A stretch of 64,000 nt of DNA, from positions 1 to 64,000 of the forward strand of contig PABI01000092.1 of NCBI GenBank assembly GCA_002699125.1. Direction: 5' to 3'. Position 1 is the first letter of the stretch; every line of letters starts with the position of its first letter. The notes under the pieces are model-generated. The model was not told the origin of the DNA and ran no database searches. It saw nothing but the letters and a program-made list of their open reading frames with translations. Shown piece after piece: positions 8,051-16,291 of this stretch. The stretch is from Anaerolineaceae bacterium. Lineage in GTDB: Bacteria; Chloroflexota; Anaerolineae; Promineifilales; Promineifilaceae. A program made the position numbers and the translations under genes.

Positions 8051-10438
8051 CTAGCTTGGTTTGTAGCCCAACATGCGCAGGCCGTTGAGCGAAACGAGCA
8101 CCGTGCCGCCTTCGTGGCCGACGACGGCGGCGGGCAGTGCCAGGCCGGAGAAGAAAATCGTCCCCAGCATGAGCACAATCATGAAGAGGGCAAAGCCCAG
8201 GTTTTGCAGCAGCGTTTGCCGTGTTTTGCGGCTGAGGCCGATGACGTAAGGTAAATTGTTTAAATCGTCAGACATGAGGACGATGTCGGCCGTTTCCAGG
8301 GCTACGTCGGTGCCGGCGGCCCCCATGGCAATACCGATGTCGGCCGTCGCCAGGGCCGGGGCGTCGTTGACGCCGTCACCGACCATCGCGACCGGACCGT
8401 ACTGCTCGCGTACTTTTTTAACGGCCGTTACCTTATCTTCCGGCAGCAAATCGGCAAAATAGTCATCGACGCCAACCTGGGCGGCAATTTGTTTAGCCAC
8501 AGCGTCATTGTCGCCGGTGAGCATGACGACGTGCTCAACACCGTTGGCGTGCAGGGCACGGATCACGTCGGGCGCGTCAGGGCGAATCACGTCGGCATAC
8601 GCCAGCACGCCGAGGATGACGGCCGTTCCTGCATCATCATCTACCTCGGCTACTAAGACGGCCGTTTTGGCCAGTTTTTGCAGGCGATCTAACTCCGCTT
8701 CGGCAGCATCTAGGCCGGTGGTTTGGTAGTTGGTGAAGAAACGGCCGTTGCCGATGCGAATATGCTTCTGGCCAACGTGCGCCGCCACCCCTTGCCCGGT
8801 TGTTGCCTGAAAATCAACCGCTTCCGGCCAGGAGAGCTCGCGTTCTTGGGCGGTCTTCACGGTAGCCTGGGCCAGGGGATGCTCCGATTTGGCCTCGACG
8901 GCCGCGGCCAGGGCCAGGAGTTCATCTTCGCTGATGGTGTCGCTGAGGGGAGTGATGTCGGTCACCTGCGGTTCGCCCACGGTGAGCGTGCCGGTTTTGT
9001 CGAAGGCAATCACTTTAATCGTGGCCGCATTTTCTACATAGACACCACCTTTAAACAAAATGCCGCGCCGCGCGCCGTTGCCGATGGCGGAGAGCACCGT
9101 TGCCGGCGTGCTGATGACGATAGCGCAGGGCGATGCGGCCACCATGACGGTCATGGCTCGGTAAAAGGCTGAACTAAACGCTTCCTGCCAGAACAGCATC
9201 GGTACGGCCGCCACCAAAATAGTCAAAACGATCACGCCCATCGCGTAATATTGCTCGGCGGTGTCGATGAAGCGCTGCGTTTCCGCTTTTTCGCTGTGGG
9301 CTTCTTCCACCATCTGGATCAGCTTGGCCAGCGTGGAATCTTTGGCCAGCTTGGTGACGCGAATTTCCAGGCTGCCATTTTTGTTTATGGTGCCGGCAAA
9401 TACAGAATCACCTACTTCTTTGCTCACCGGCATCGATTCCCCGGTGATGGAGGATTGGTCGATGGAGGAACGGCCGTCCACTACCACGCCGTCCAGCGGC
9501 AGTCGCTCGCCCGGCTTGACGATGATGCGGTCGCTGATGACCACTTTTTCGATGGGCAGCAGGTAGGTATTGTCGCCGCGCCGCACCAGCGCCTGCGCCG
9601 GACGCAGCTCCATCAGCGCCTTGATGGCGTTGCGCGTGCGGTCCATCGCATAATCTTGCAGCACGTTGGACAACGAGAAGAGGAACAGCAGCATGGCCCC
9701 TTCAAACGGCTCGCCGACGATGGCGGCACCGACAGCGGCCAAAATCATGAGCAAATCAACATCAATGGTGCGGTTGCGCAGCGATTCGATGCCACCCTGC
9801 AAGCCAAACGTGCCGCCGGCGATATAGGCAATCACAAACAGCACGGTGGCGACGGTGGCCGCTTCCTGTCGCTCGGCGATAAGACCGCCAATCATGGTGA
9901 TGAGGGTGATGACGGTGAAGATGGCTTCGAGACGGCCGTCTACCAGCCAATCCCAGGCGCGCCGCAGTGGGGAGGTTGGGACCGACGGTGCCGGTTCGGC
10001 CGTGGTCATTTCGGCGGCGGAAGGGGCCACCGACACGCCCATTTGTTGGACGTGATGAGAAATTTCATCAGGAGAGATAAGCTGATCGTTGTAGGTAACA
10101 GACAGGGCACCGCCCAAATAGCTGGCGGTGGCCCGCCGCACGCCGGGCAGCTGGCTCAGGTTTCTTTCTAGCCCTAGGGCACAGGATTCACATGCGCGCC
10201 CGCCCTGGCGACCCAGCCGCATGGTGCAGGTGTGCCACCGTTCCTGCAAGATGGGGCTGACCTGCTGGGCCACTTTTTCTACGGTAGGTTCGGACACTTT
10301 GGCGGGGTCGTAGTCGATTTCGAGACGGCCGTCTTGCGGGTGCAAACTTACCTGAACAATGCCTTCCTGGTCGGTAATGGCTTCATTAATCAGGTCGGCA
10401 CAACTTTCATCATGATCAGTTTGAAATTTATCATCCAT
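8051..10438 (-). CDS. P1B-4-type metal-exporting ATPase (likely Fe2+/Co2+)
   Basis: A 795-residue heavy-metal P-type ATPase with actuator TGES (332-335), SPC in the transport helix (436-438), phosphorylation site DKTGT (D480), SEHPLA in the nucleotide domain and GDGVNDAP near the hinge. The SPC motif together with HEGGT in the last membrane helix (775-779) is the P1B-4 signature, a group exporting Fe2+ or Co2+ rather than Cu or Zn/Cd. The N terminus contains a degenerate HMA-like module (1-65, no CxxC) and a second one with C83-x-x-C86. Lying upstream of the DtxR-feoB operon it probably supplies iron efflux to balance Feo import. Confidence 0.9.
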   Translation of the reverse strand: MDDKFQTDHDESCADLINEAITDQEGIVQVSLHPQDGRLEIDYDPAKVSEPTVEKVAQQVSPILQERWHTCTMRLGRQGGRACESCALGLERNLSQLPGVRRATASYLGGALSVTYNDQLISPDEISHHVQQMGVSVAPSAAEMTTAEPAPSVPTSPLRRAWDWLVDGRLEAIFTVITLITMIGGLIAERQEAATVATVLFVIAYIAGGTFGLQGGIESLRNRTIDVDLLMILAAVGAAIVGEPFEGAMLLFLFSLSNVLQDYAMDRTRNAIKALMELRPAQALVRRGDNTYLLPIEKVVISDRIIVKPGERLPLDGVVVDGRSSIDQSSITGESMPVSKEVGDSVFAGTINKNGSLEIRVTKLAKDSTLAKLIQMVEEAHSEKAETQRFIDTAEQYYAMGVIVLTILVAAVPMLFWQEAFSSAFYRAMTVMVAASPCAIVISTPATVLSAIGNGARRGILFKGGVYVENAATIKVIAFDKTGTLTVGEPQVTDITPLSDTISEDELLALAAAVEAKSEHPLAQATVKTAQERELSWPEAVDFQATTGQGVAAHVGQKHIRIGNGRFFTNYQTTGLDAAEAELDRLQKLAKTAVLVAEVDDDAGTAVILGVLAYADVIRPDAPDVIRALHANGVEHVVMLTGDNDAVAKQIAAQVGVDDYFADLLPEDKVTAVKKVREQYGPVAMVGDGVNDAPALATADIGIAMGAAGTDVALETADIVLMSDDLNNLPYVIGLSRKTRQTLLQNLGFALFMIVLMLGTIFFSGLALPAAVVGHEGGTVLVSLNGLRMLGYKPS

Positions 10439-10884
10439 GCGATTAATCCTTTTCCCTTATTTTAGGCGCGGGGGTCCGAGTTGGTCATTGAATTTTGTAC
10501 TTTTTTGAGCGTGACAAAGCACACTTAACCTTTGCCAAGTCTATTGTTAGCATAGGTTTATAACAAAAGTTAACCAACGTGACAATAAAAATTTAACCAA
10601 GGTTAACTTTCTCTGGGCGAGCCCAGTTTTGTGGGGGCTTTGGCAGGTGCAAAGCTAATTTACTGGAAAATAAAAGTGAAATACGTTTACCATGATGAGG
10701 AGGGAAGGAAACCTAACATTTTGTCTCTTGTTTGTGTTATGATGTAAACGTATTGGCGAGCGGAACCATTTGTTCCACCAGTCTTCAAAATATTTCGACC
10801 CTTGCATCAGCCTGAGTAAAAACAATCGAATTAATTTGATGTCTAGTATGATAAGTGGGTGCTCGTTCAGTGGAGTATCGGTAA
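10439..10884. other. 446-bp divergent intergenic region
   Basis: No convincing gene is present. The ATPase-proximal half contains three TTAACC elements and a perfect TTAACC-AA-GGTTAA palindrome (annotated separately). The half next to the BTAD gene is AT-rich, with a Shine-Dalgarno-like TGGAG at 10871-10875. Promoters for both divergent genes must lie here. Confidence 0.6.
10525..10606. promoter_or_regulatory. Putative DtxR-family operator cluster
   Basis: TTAACC occurs at 10525-10530, 10569-10574 and 10593-10598; the last forms a perfect 14-bp palindrome TTAACC-AA-GGTTAA with 10601-10606. TTGTTA (10544-10549) and TAACAA (10561-10566) form another inverted pair. Iron-dependent DtxR/IdeR regulators recognise palindromes built from TTAGG/TTAACC-like halves, and a DtxR protein is encoded 2.7 kb away, so control of the ATPase gene is likely but inferred. 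Confidence 0.5.
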
Positions 10885-12162
10885 ATGCTTTCCCGGGAAG
10901 AAGTTGTTGTGCGCAAGCCGGAAGAGAAGCAAGTCGCCTGGCATTCGCTGCTGGCTGACAATCAATACAACCAGATCGCAACTTGTTTGGAAAAAGCCTA
11001 TTTGCAGGCAGTTGACCATGACAACGTGGAAAAAGCGGCGCTGCTGGCTGCGGCCAGACAGCTTTGTGCCAGCTGTATGCAGCTCCAGCAAGAAGTGACG
11101 TTGCATGAGCAAGCGTGCCACCAGTTTGAAACGCGCCGGAACCAGATAGACGCTGAGTTGAACAAGTTGTTGGAAATGACAGATTTAGCGCCGGAAACGG
11201 CCGTTGCTGCCAAGCCTTCTACCCTGTGGCAGCGCCTGAGCCAACTATGGCAGCGCGAGAAGCTGCTGCCTGATTCTCCAGAACCAAGCTTGCCAAAAGG
11301 CCAGAACGGACCAATGATACCGGAAACGGCCGTTGCCCCAACTATTCAGCCACAACCTATGGTCCCTGAACTCCCCTTTAACAGCACTGATTCGTCATGC
11401 CCCCAACTCACAATATACTGCCTTGGCGTGTTTCGCGTTTATGAAGACGAACATCCCGTTGAGGAATGGCCCAGCCGCAAAGGCAGAGCTGTTTTTAAAT
11501 ATTTGCTGCTGCATCGCCAGCAGCGCATCACTAAAGAAGTGTTGATGGAACAGTTCTGGCCGGAGGCGACAGCTGATGCGGCGCGTAACAATCTGAACGT
11601 GGCAATTTATGGCTTGCGGCAGGCACTGCGCAATGGCTATCCGGAATTTTCGCATGTCCTGTACCAGGATGATTGCTATTTTCTGAACCCGGAAATGGAA
11701 GTTTGGGTGGATGTAGAGCAGTTTGAGTACATTTATCGCCAAGCTTTTCGGATGGTAGAGCAGGGAGATACGGCCGTTGCCATTCCGGATCTGCATGCGG
11801 CAGAACTGCTCTACCAGGGGGAACTACTGGCTGAAGATCGATATGAAGATTGGCCGGCAGCCCGAAGGCAGCAGCTACAACAAAATTATTTACAGCTGCT
11901 CACGCGCCTTTGTGAGTATTATTTTTCCACGGAGCAGTATGCTACCTGCATCACTTTTGCCAACAAGCTGCTGCGGGTAGAACCTTGCCACGAAGCCACA
12001 CACCGCTTGCTCATGCGAGCTTACACTCGACAGCGGCAAGGTTACCTGGCCCTGCGTCAATATCACCAATGCGCCGAACTGCTGGCAGAAGAGCTGGCCG
12101 TACCCCCAGACCCCACAACGACTCGGCTTTACGAAGACATCCGCAATCACAAACCCATTTAA
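10885..12162 (+). CDS. BTAD-domain (SARP-like) transcriptional activator
   Basis: The 425-residue protein has a helical N-terminal region (1-95) of unknown role and a Pro-rich linker (about 100-170) that contains two nearly identical ETAVA segments encoded by ACGGCCGT. An OmpR-like winged helix follows (about 172-252: LGVFRVYEDEHPVEEW to ALRNGY), then the bacterial transcriptional activator domain of TPR-like helices (about 260-420). SARP/AfsR proteins activate nearby gene clusters. The following unknown genes at 12352 and 12896 are plausible targets. ATG 10885 is preceded by TGGAG. Confidence 0.88.
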   Translation: MLSREEVVVRKPEEKQVAWHSLLADNQYNQIATCLEKAYLQAVDHDNVEKAALLAAARQLCASCMQLQQEVTLHEQACHQFETRRNQIDAELNKLLEMTDLAPETAVAAKPSTLWQRLSQLWQREKLLPDSPEPSLPKGQNGPMIPETAVAPTIQPQPMVPELPFNSTDSSCPQLTIYCLGVFRVYEDEHPVEEWPSRKGRAVFKYLLLHRQQRITKEVLMEQFWPEATADAARNNLNVAIYGLRQALRNGYPEFSHVLYQDDCYFLNPEMEVWVDVEQFEYIYRQAFRMVEQGDTAVAIPDLHAAELLYQGELLAEDRYEDWPAARRQQLQQNYLQLLTRLCEYYFSTEQYATCITFANKLLRVEPCHEATHRLLMRAYTRQRQGYLALRQYHQCAELLAEELAVPPDPTTTRLYEDIRNHKPI

Positions 12163-12168
12163 ACCAAA

Positions 12169-12211
12169 AATCAGCACTTAATTTAAGAAAATTTCAAATT
12201 AAGTGCTGATT
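12169..12211 (+). terminator. Long hairpin after BTAD gene
   Basis: AATCAGCACTTAATTT (12169-12184) is perfectly mirrored at 12196-12211. The 16-base stem with an 11-base loop starts seven bases after the stop codon. The following T-run is weak, so it may be bidirectional or a processing structure. Confidence 0.7.
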
Positions 12212-12351
12212 TACTGTTATTTAAGTGCTCTATGTTTTTATGGTGTCGTGCTGCGGGCCAAATGACAGGCTCAAGGCCAACAAAGTCACCGGAGACTTTT
12301 CAGTTGTGTTGTATTGTTTTATCAATTTCAGTTTGTAAAAGGAGAAACATA

Positions 12352-12804
12352 ATGACTTTTGAGACCCCTAATATTGACCTGGTCGGCGATATCTCTGCTA
12401 AAGTACACGAGCATGGTGGCGTAGAACCAACGACAATCATAAAAGCCGGTACCCCCTGGTCTGTGCATATCGACTGGGAACTCAAGGGTGCTAACTGGCA
12501 TATGGTTGCCGGAAACTGGCATGTTCATGTCAATCTGGAATCCATTGGTCCTGGCCCGGAGGTTTCTTTGTTTGATTTTGCTGACCCGGATTGCCAAAAT
12601 CAGCCGCTGCCCAGCCCGACGGGTGAGTATAGTTGCCACTTTGATGTGCCTGGTTCTGTGATCACTGCAAATAATGTACCGCATCAGGGATTGGCAATGA
12701 AGCTGGTTGTGCTGTTGACCTACGTGGACCCACTGGGTCATCGCGGTCCGATGGCAGCATACTGGGAAGGCCCCGTCTTGCAATTCTACGAAGATGAGCA
12801 TTAA
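12352..12804 (+). CDS. Conserved-looking protein of unknown function
   Basis: A 150-residue soluble protein starting MTFETPNIDLVGDI, with AAAGGAG at 12337-12343 nine bases before ATG 12352; an open frame further upstream to 12232 lacks a ribosome site. The sequence alternates beta-type segments (WSVHIDWELKG, WHVHVNLESIG, AMKLVVLLTYVD) and suggests an all-beta fold. There is no signal peptide and no catalytic motif. It lies between the BTAD gene and the HhH protein and has no ACGGCCGT octamer. Function unknown. Confidence 0.7.
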   Translation: MTFETPNIDLVGDISAKVHEHGGVEPTTIIKAGTPWSVHIDWELKGANWHMVAGNWHVHVNLESIGPGPEVSLFDFADPDCQNQPLPSPTGEYSCHFDVPGSVITANNVPHQGLAMKLVVLLTYVDPLGHRGPMAAYWEGPVLQFYEDEH

Positions 12805-12837
12805 TCAATTTGAGCTGCGTTCTGCTCTAAATAATTG

Positions 12838-12880
12838 AAAACATTGGCCTCAGTGGTTCCCGCTGGGGCCAATGTTTTTT
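12838..12880 (+). terminator. Intrinsic terminator
   Basis: AAAACATTGGCC (12838-12849) pairs with GGCCAATGTTTT at the 3' side and is followed by TT. It ends the gene at 12352 and lies directly before the ribosome site AGGAGG at 12881-12886 of the next gene, so the next gene would need its own promoter or read-through. Confidence 0.85.
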
Positions 12881-12895
12881 AGGAGGACATAAATC

Positions 12896-13798
12896 GTGAA
12901 GCAAAAAATACAGGATGATTTAACGGCCATAAAAGGAATCGGTCCTGCGCGACAAAAGTGGTTGGGTGAGCTGCTTGATGTTCATACATTTGAAGCATTG
13001 GGCAAGCTTTCTGCTGAGGAGGCCGAGCGGGTAGCGAGGGAAGCAGGGAAAATATTGCCTAACGGTGAGATCTCAACCTGGATTGCCCGGGCAAAAGAGT
13101 TAGTGGTTGAGCAAAACAATAGCGCCACTGTTGAAAATGTGGAAAAGAAGAATAATTCGCCCACCAAATCATTATGGAAGCCAATTGCTTCATTTGTTGT
13201 GGAATTTCAGGAACAGGTTGATGACAGTCAGCTGCAACAACGAACCCGGGTTCACTACATGGAAGCTGATTTAGAGAAAACCTGGCCAGGGATTGAGCGC
13301 GAGAAGCTTGGTTTGTGGATTGAGCAGCACGTTAGCCAATACGCTCAAGTAAGTGAGTCGACAGTTAAACTTGCCGAAGAGTCGAAGATGCAGCCCGAGA
13401 AGGTTAATACCTTTAAGCCGACACAAGTTCGCGTGCGTCAACGGCCTGATTATTTGGCCACGCTAGATATTGCTCAACCTGAACGGCCGTTTCTGGGACA
13501 CGTGCATCATGAAGACCCAATCACGCTAGAGGTGGATTTTGAGCTGGAAGCTGAAGAAACCAGACAATCTTTGCAATCGAAATCAGCCCTGCGGGCACAG
13601 TGTGAAGTGCAGAACTTGTCGAAAGGCCAGAAAATTTATTATTTGGAGATGGAGGGTGATGTTTCTTCAAACTGTCTGACTTACAAAACAAAAATGTCAA
13701 AAGTGGAACCAGGCATGTACCGTTTAGCTGTATTGATGCAAGGAAAACGGCCGTTAGGAACCGCCTATGTTGAGTTGCCCAAGTTAAATGTGCTGTAA
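12896..13798 (+). CDS. Helix-hairpin-helix protein, unknown function
   Basis: The first 70 residues form a helix-hairpin-helix/DUF4332-like module (LTAIKGIGPARQKWLGELLDVHTFEALGKLSAEEAERV), a fold used for sequence-independent DNA binding or as a protein-docking unit. The remaining 230 residues are not recognised. They include a helical middle (VVEFQEQVDDSQLQQRTRVHYM) and a beta-rich C terminus (KIYYLEMEGDV to MYRLAVLMQGKRPLGTAYVEL). Start GTG 12896 has a strong AGGAGG ten bases upstream. No signal peptide is seen, so it is probably cytoplasmic. Confidence 0.75.
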   Translation: MKQKIQDDLTAIKGIGPARQKWLGELLDVHTFEALGKLSAEEAERVAREAGKILPNGEISTWIARAKELVVEQNNSATVENVEKKNNSPTKSLWKPIASFVVEFQEQVDDSQLQQRTRVHYMEADLEKTWPGIEREKLGLWIEQHVSQYAQVSESTVKLAEESKMQPEKVNTFKPTQVRVRQRPDYLATLDIAQPERPFLGHVHHEDPITLEVDFELEAEETRQSLQSKSALRAQCEVQNLSKGQKIYYLEMEGDVSSNCLTYKTKMSKVEPGMYRLAVLMQGKRPLGTAYVELPKLNVL

Positions 13799-13805
13799 TA
13801 AAGTT

Positions 13806-14078
13806 CTAAATTTCGTCAAAGAAGCTGTGATCTTCGTCTTCAGTTTCTAGCTCCGCATCAAAGCTTAGCTCCAACTCGATTGTTGGTGTTTGGAATAAGC
13901 TATGTGAGGCATAGGCGTCGCCATGATTAAACGTTTCTTTTGTCTCCATCTTGATAATGCCCTGGGCATCAAATTCAGCAGCAAATGCATATTGGCAATC
14001 ATGGCATTGCACAATGCGTAGGCCACCGGGATATCTGACAGGGGATATCACAAGTTGATGTTGTTGATTAGTGCTCAT
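13806..14078 (-). CDS. Small acidic protein, unknown function
   Basis: A 90-residue protein. The N-terminal half is beta-like with one CHDC pair that could bind metal in a dimer; the C terminus is strongly acidic (ELETEDEDHSFFDEI). ATG 14078 has AAGGAG nine bases upstream. It converges with the HhH gene, with seven bases between stops. No family recognised. Confidence 0.6.
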   Translation of the reverse strand: MSTNQQHQLVISPVRYPGGLRIVQCHDCQYAFAAEFDAQGIIKMETKETFNHGDAYASHSLFQTPTIELELSFDAELETEDEDHSFFDEI

Positions 14079-14169
14079 TTGAATGGCTCCTTACCGTACG
14101 GTTGGCGTTCATGATGGACCTGGTGTATCGGTCCTCATGGACGCCATGGGGGATCTAAAACAGTCCTTC

Positions 14170-14805
14170 TTAATTATTGAGATTCTTTTCTTTCTTTAAA
14201 CGATTCTTCCGGTTGCGGTACAGATTGGGGTCCACCACTTCACTCATTGCATCCGTATCCATGTTGCCGCCCAAAAATTCGTTGATCTGGGCCACCTGGG
14301 GCACGGGGTTGGCCAGCATGTCGCTGTAATGAATGTAGATCACAGAGACATTGGGCTGGGCGGCCATCCAATCCATCACGCTGTTGAGATGTTTTTCAAA
14401 CAGCGCCGAGATTTCTTCATCGCTGGCCTGCTCCGGGTCTTCGCCCCGGTTGATCAGCATTTTCTTCTGCGAGGCCAAAATCTCAGACATGTTGCGCCGC
14501 ATGAAAATAACTTTGTATTCATATTCTGAGGGCATGTATTTGAGCAGCTGGGAGATTACTTTGACGGTTTTGCCCTGAGCGTCGGCCATCCATTCGGTGT
14601 CGCCCTTATCCATTTGCTTGACGCGCTCAAATTCGTAGTAACCTTTAGGATTGTCGTCGTCGGCGGTGCGAACTTTGTCGGTGAGTGGGGGGATACCGCC
14701 CGCTTCCAACATTTTCATCATCATGGAGGTGCCCGAGCGAGGTAGGCCGCTCACAACGGTAACGACAGGTTTGCTGCCAAATAGCTTTTTGAAAATACCT
14801 TTCAT
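14170..14805 (-). CDS. Sulfotransferase-like P-loop protein
   Basis: A 211-residue protein with the 5'-phosphosulfate-binding loop VVSGLPRSGTSMMMKML near residues 17-33. A region like the 3'-phosphate-binding strand follows (YKVIFMRRNMSEILASQKKML, about 97-117), and a final basic helix. These fit the sulfotransferase superfamily using PAPS, but the acceptor cannot be predicted, and some family members have other roles. It is short for the family (usually 250-300). AAGGAA precedes ATG 14805. Confidence 0.78.
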   Translation of the reverse strand: MKGIFKKLFGSKPVVTVVSGLPRSGTSMMMKMLEAGGIPPLTDKVRTADDDNPKGYYEFERVKQMDKGDTEWMADAQGKTVKVISQLLKYMPSEYEYKVIFMRRNMSEILASQKKMLINRGEDPEQASDEEISALFEKHLNSVMDWMAAQPNVSVIYIHYSDMLANPVPQVAQINEFLGGNMDTDAMSEVVDPNLYRNRKNRLKKEKNLNN

Positions 14806-15017
14806 TCAACGTTCCTTGTTGCAATTTATTGGGACACGGATTTTCACAGATAGACACAGATTGTTTATTCCTGTTCTGCGCTGACTGTTTTTTCCGCGGC
14901 TCCTTGTTAGGTTAACCTTCTTAATCGTAACACAGGTGGCTGGGATGCAAAATGGGACGGTTGTTGCATATGTGATACGGCCGTTCCCTTTATATCGGCT
15001 TATGCTTAAGGACCAGC
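14806..15017. other. Intergenic region with CAGATT-type fragment
   Basis: Only a partial repeat near 14826-14860 (ACGGATTTTCACAGATAGAC) and one ACGGCCGT octamer at 14977-14984 stand out. The latter is one of the few clearly non-coding copies. No gene seen. Confidence 0.5.
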
Positions 15018-16265
15018 TTAAAGATGTAGCCGTGCCCCAAGCTGCTGGATGAAAGTCTGCCCGGCAACGTCTAATGGCTCATCCAGAGCAAAGGCGAGCG
15101 TATGTAGCTGCACATCTCCCACAGTAACGTGCAGCGGCTGGGGCAACGGCTGCGGGTAAATGAGCAGGGCGTGGTGGCATCCTTTGGCCTTGGCATAGGT
15201 GATCACCTGGCTCACGTCAGCCGGACTGGGCTTGTCGGGGGTTTTGTATTTGGTATCCAGCACGGCCAGGGGACGGCCGTTTTCGCCATAAAGCGTCAAA
15301 TCAATCTGGAAGCGCAGCTCGTCATTGGGGCCAAGGATGGTGCTTTCCTGGGCTTTGATGCGGTAAGGCAGGGGCAGCCAGGCTTGCAGCCAGTTGGCCA
15401 CGCACCGTTCGTATAGCTGGGCCATGTTGAGCAAAAAGGGCATGAGTTGATGTTGGCCATCGGCCAGCAGCGGACCGGTTTGTTCTAAAAAGAAGCGGCA
15501 GAGGGCGTGCAGCGTGGCGTAATCTTGATTGAGACGACTGTAACTGCGGTTTTGGCAGTCGCTGGGTTGAAACGGCCGTAACGTCACCACCGGTTGCAGC
15601 AGATGATAGGCCTGGCGGACGGCCGTTTGTGCCGCCGGGCTGCATTGGCCGCTGCGGGCAATCTGGTGCAGCGTGTAGGTCACAATCTGGTTGTCGGGAA
15701 TGTCGGTGGTGTGGGCATCGTAGCGGCAGGCGAGCTGCACGCTGGGGCTGGTGGCGGCGGGTTGACGCGGCAGCAGCTTGCCGCGCACATAAGGCAGCAC
15801 GGCCGTTTGCCGCAAATATGCCTGCTGCAATCCCTGCCGCCCCCGACGAATGACACGTTGGGCTAGAATGTGGGCCAGCAGGCTGAAAAACTCCGGCACG
15901 GAGGCAACGGCCGTTAGCCCTTCCGCCAAATCGGCCAGCCGCAAATCATACGCCATTTCCCACAATTGAAACAAGCGGGCAATGGGCACCTTGGGGGTGA
16001 TAGAGAGGGTGAGCTGATGTGGTACCTGAACTTGTCCCACCCAACCCTGGGCGGTGAGCTGCCATTGATTGTCTGTTTTAGGGGAAGGGAAAGAGACAAG
16101 CAGCTTTTTGCCGTTTTGATCCAGTGAGCGCCACAGCTGCTCGCCAACCTGCGCCGGCAGCTGGCCAGCAGGCAGGCTGATGGTTTCGTATTCGCTTAGA
16201 CTCAATGTTAATTGAGCGGGTTTGGACTGTACCGGGTGTACCATCGGGGCGATGGTATCAAACAA
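15018..16265 (-). CDS. mcrC: McrC-type nuclease subunit of a McrBC restriction system
   Basis: A 415-residue McrC-family protein. The N-terminal two thirds contain the family's beta-rich and helical segments (LTLSITPKVPIARLFQLWEMAYDL, DAHTTDIPDNQIVTYTL). The C-terminal third has the PD-(D/E)XK nuclease core, with QIDLTLYG and LDTKYK (about 335-340). In McrBC the McrB GTPase motor recruits McrC to cut methylated DNA. No mcrB adjoins it; a McrB-type ATPase is at 33444-35093. The start is uncertain (TTG 16265 or ATG 16244). Confidence 0.88.
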   Translation of the reverse strand: MFDTIAPMVHPVQSKPAQLTLSLSEYETISLPAGQLPAQVGEQLWRSLDQNGKKLLVSFPSPKTDNQWQLTAQGWVGQVQVPHQLTLSITPKVPIARLFQLWEMAYDLRLADLAEGLTAVASVPEFFSLLAHILAQRVIRRGRQGLQQAYLRQTAVLPYVRGKLLPRQPAATSPSVQLACRYDAHTTDIPDNQIVTYTLHQIARSGQCSPAAQTAVRQAYHLLQPVVTLRPFQPSDCQNRSYSRLNQDYATLHALCRFFLEQTGPLLADGQHQLMPFLLNMAQLYERCVANWLQAWLPLPYRIKAQESTILGPNDELRFQIDLTLYGENGRPLAVLDTKYKTPDKPSPADVSQVITYAKAKGCHHALLIYPQPLPQPLHVTVGDVQLHTLAFALDEPLDVAGQTFIQQLGARLHL

Positions 16266-16291
16266 TGGGGGTACGGCAACAATTGCCGGTA

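Noticed and set aside
9251..10171. 306-codon open frame on the plus strand
   Set aside because: Antisense to the P1B-4 ATPase, whose motifs fix the real frame.
8051..10438. Calling the ATPase a Cd/Zn (CadA/ZntA) or Cu pump
   Set aside because: Those have CPC in the transport helix; here SPC plus HEGGT marks the P1B-4 group.
10655..10981. 108-codon minus-strand open frame in the divergent region
   Set aside because: It overlaps the start of the BTAD gene antisense and has no ribosome site or motif.
11161..11340. Internal duplication in the BTAD protein linker (two ETAVA segments)
   Set aside because: The similarity is explained by two copies of the ACGGCCGT octamer, not by a wider repeat.
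12232..12351. N-terminal extension of the gene at 12352
   Set aside because: The extension is Cys-rich noise; a strong AAAGGAG precedes the internal ATG.
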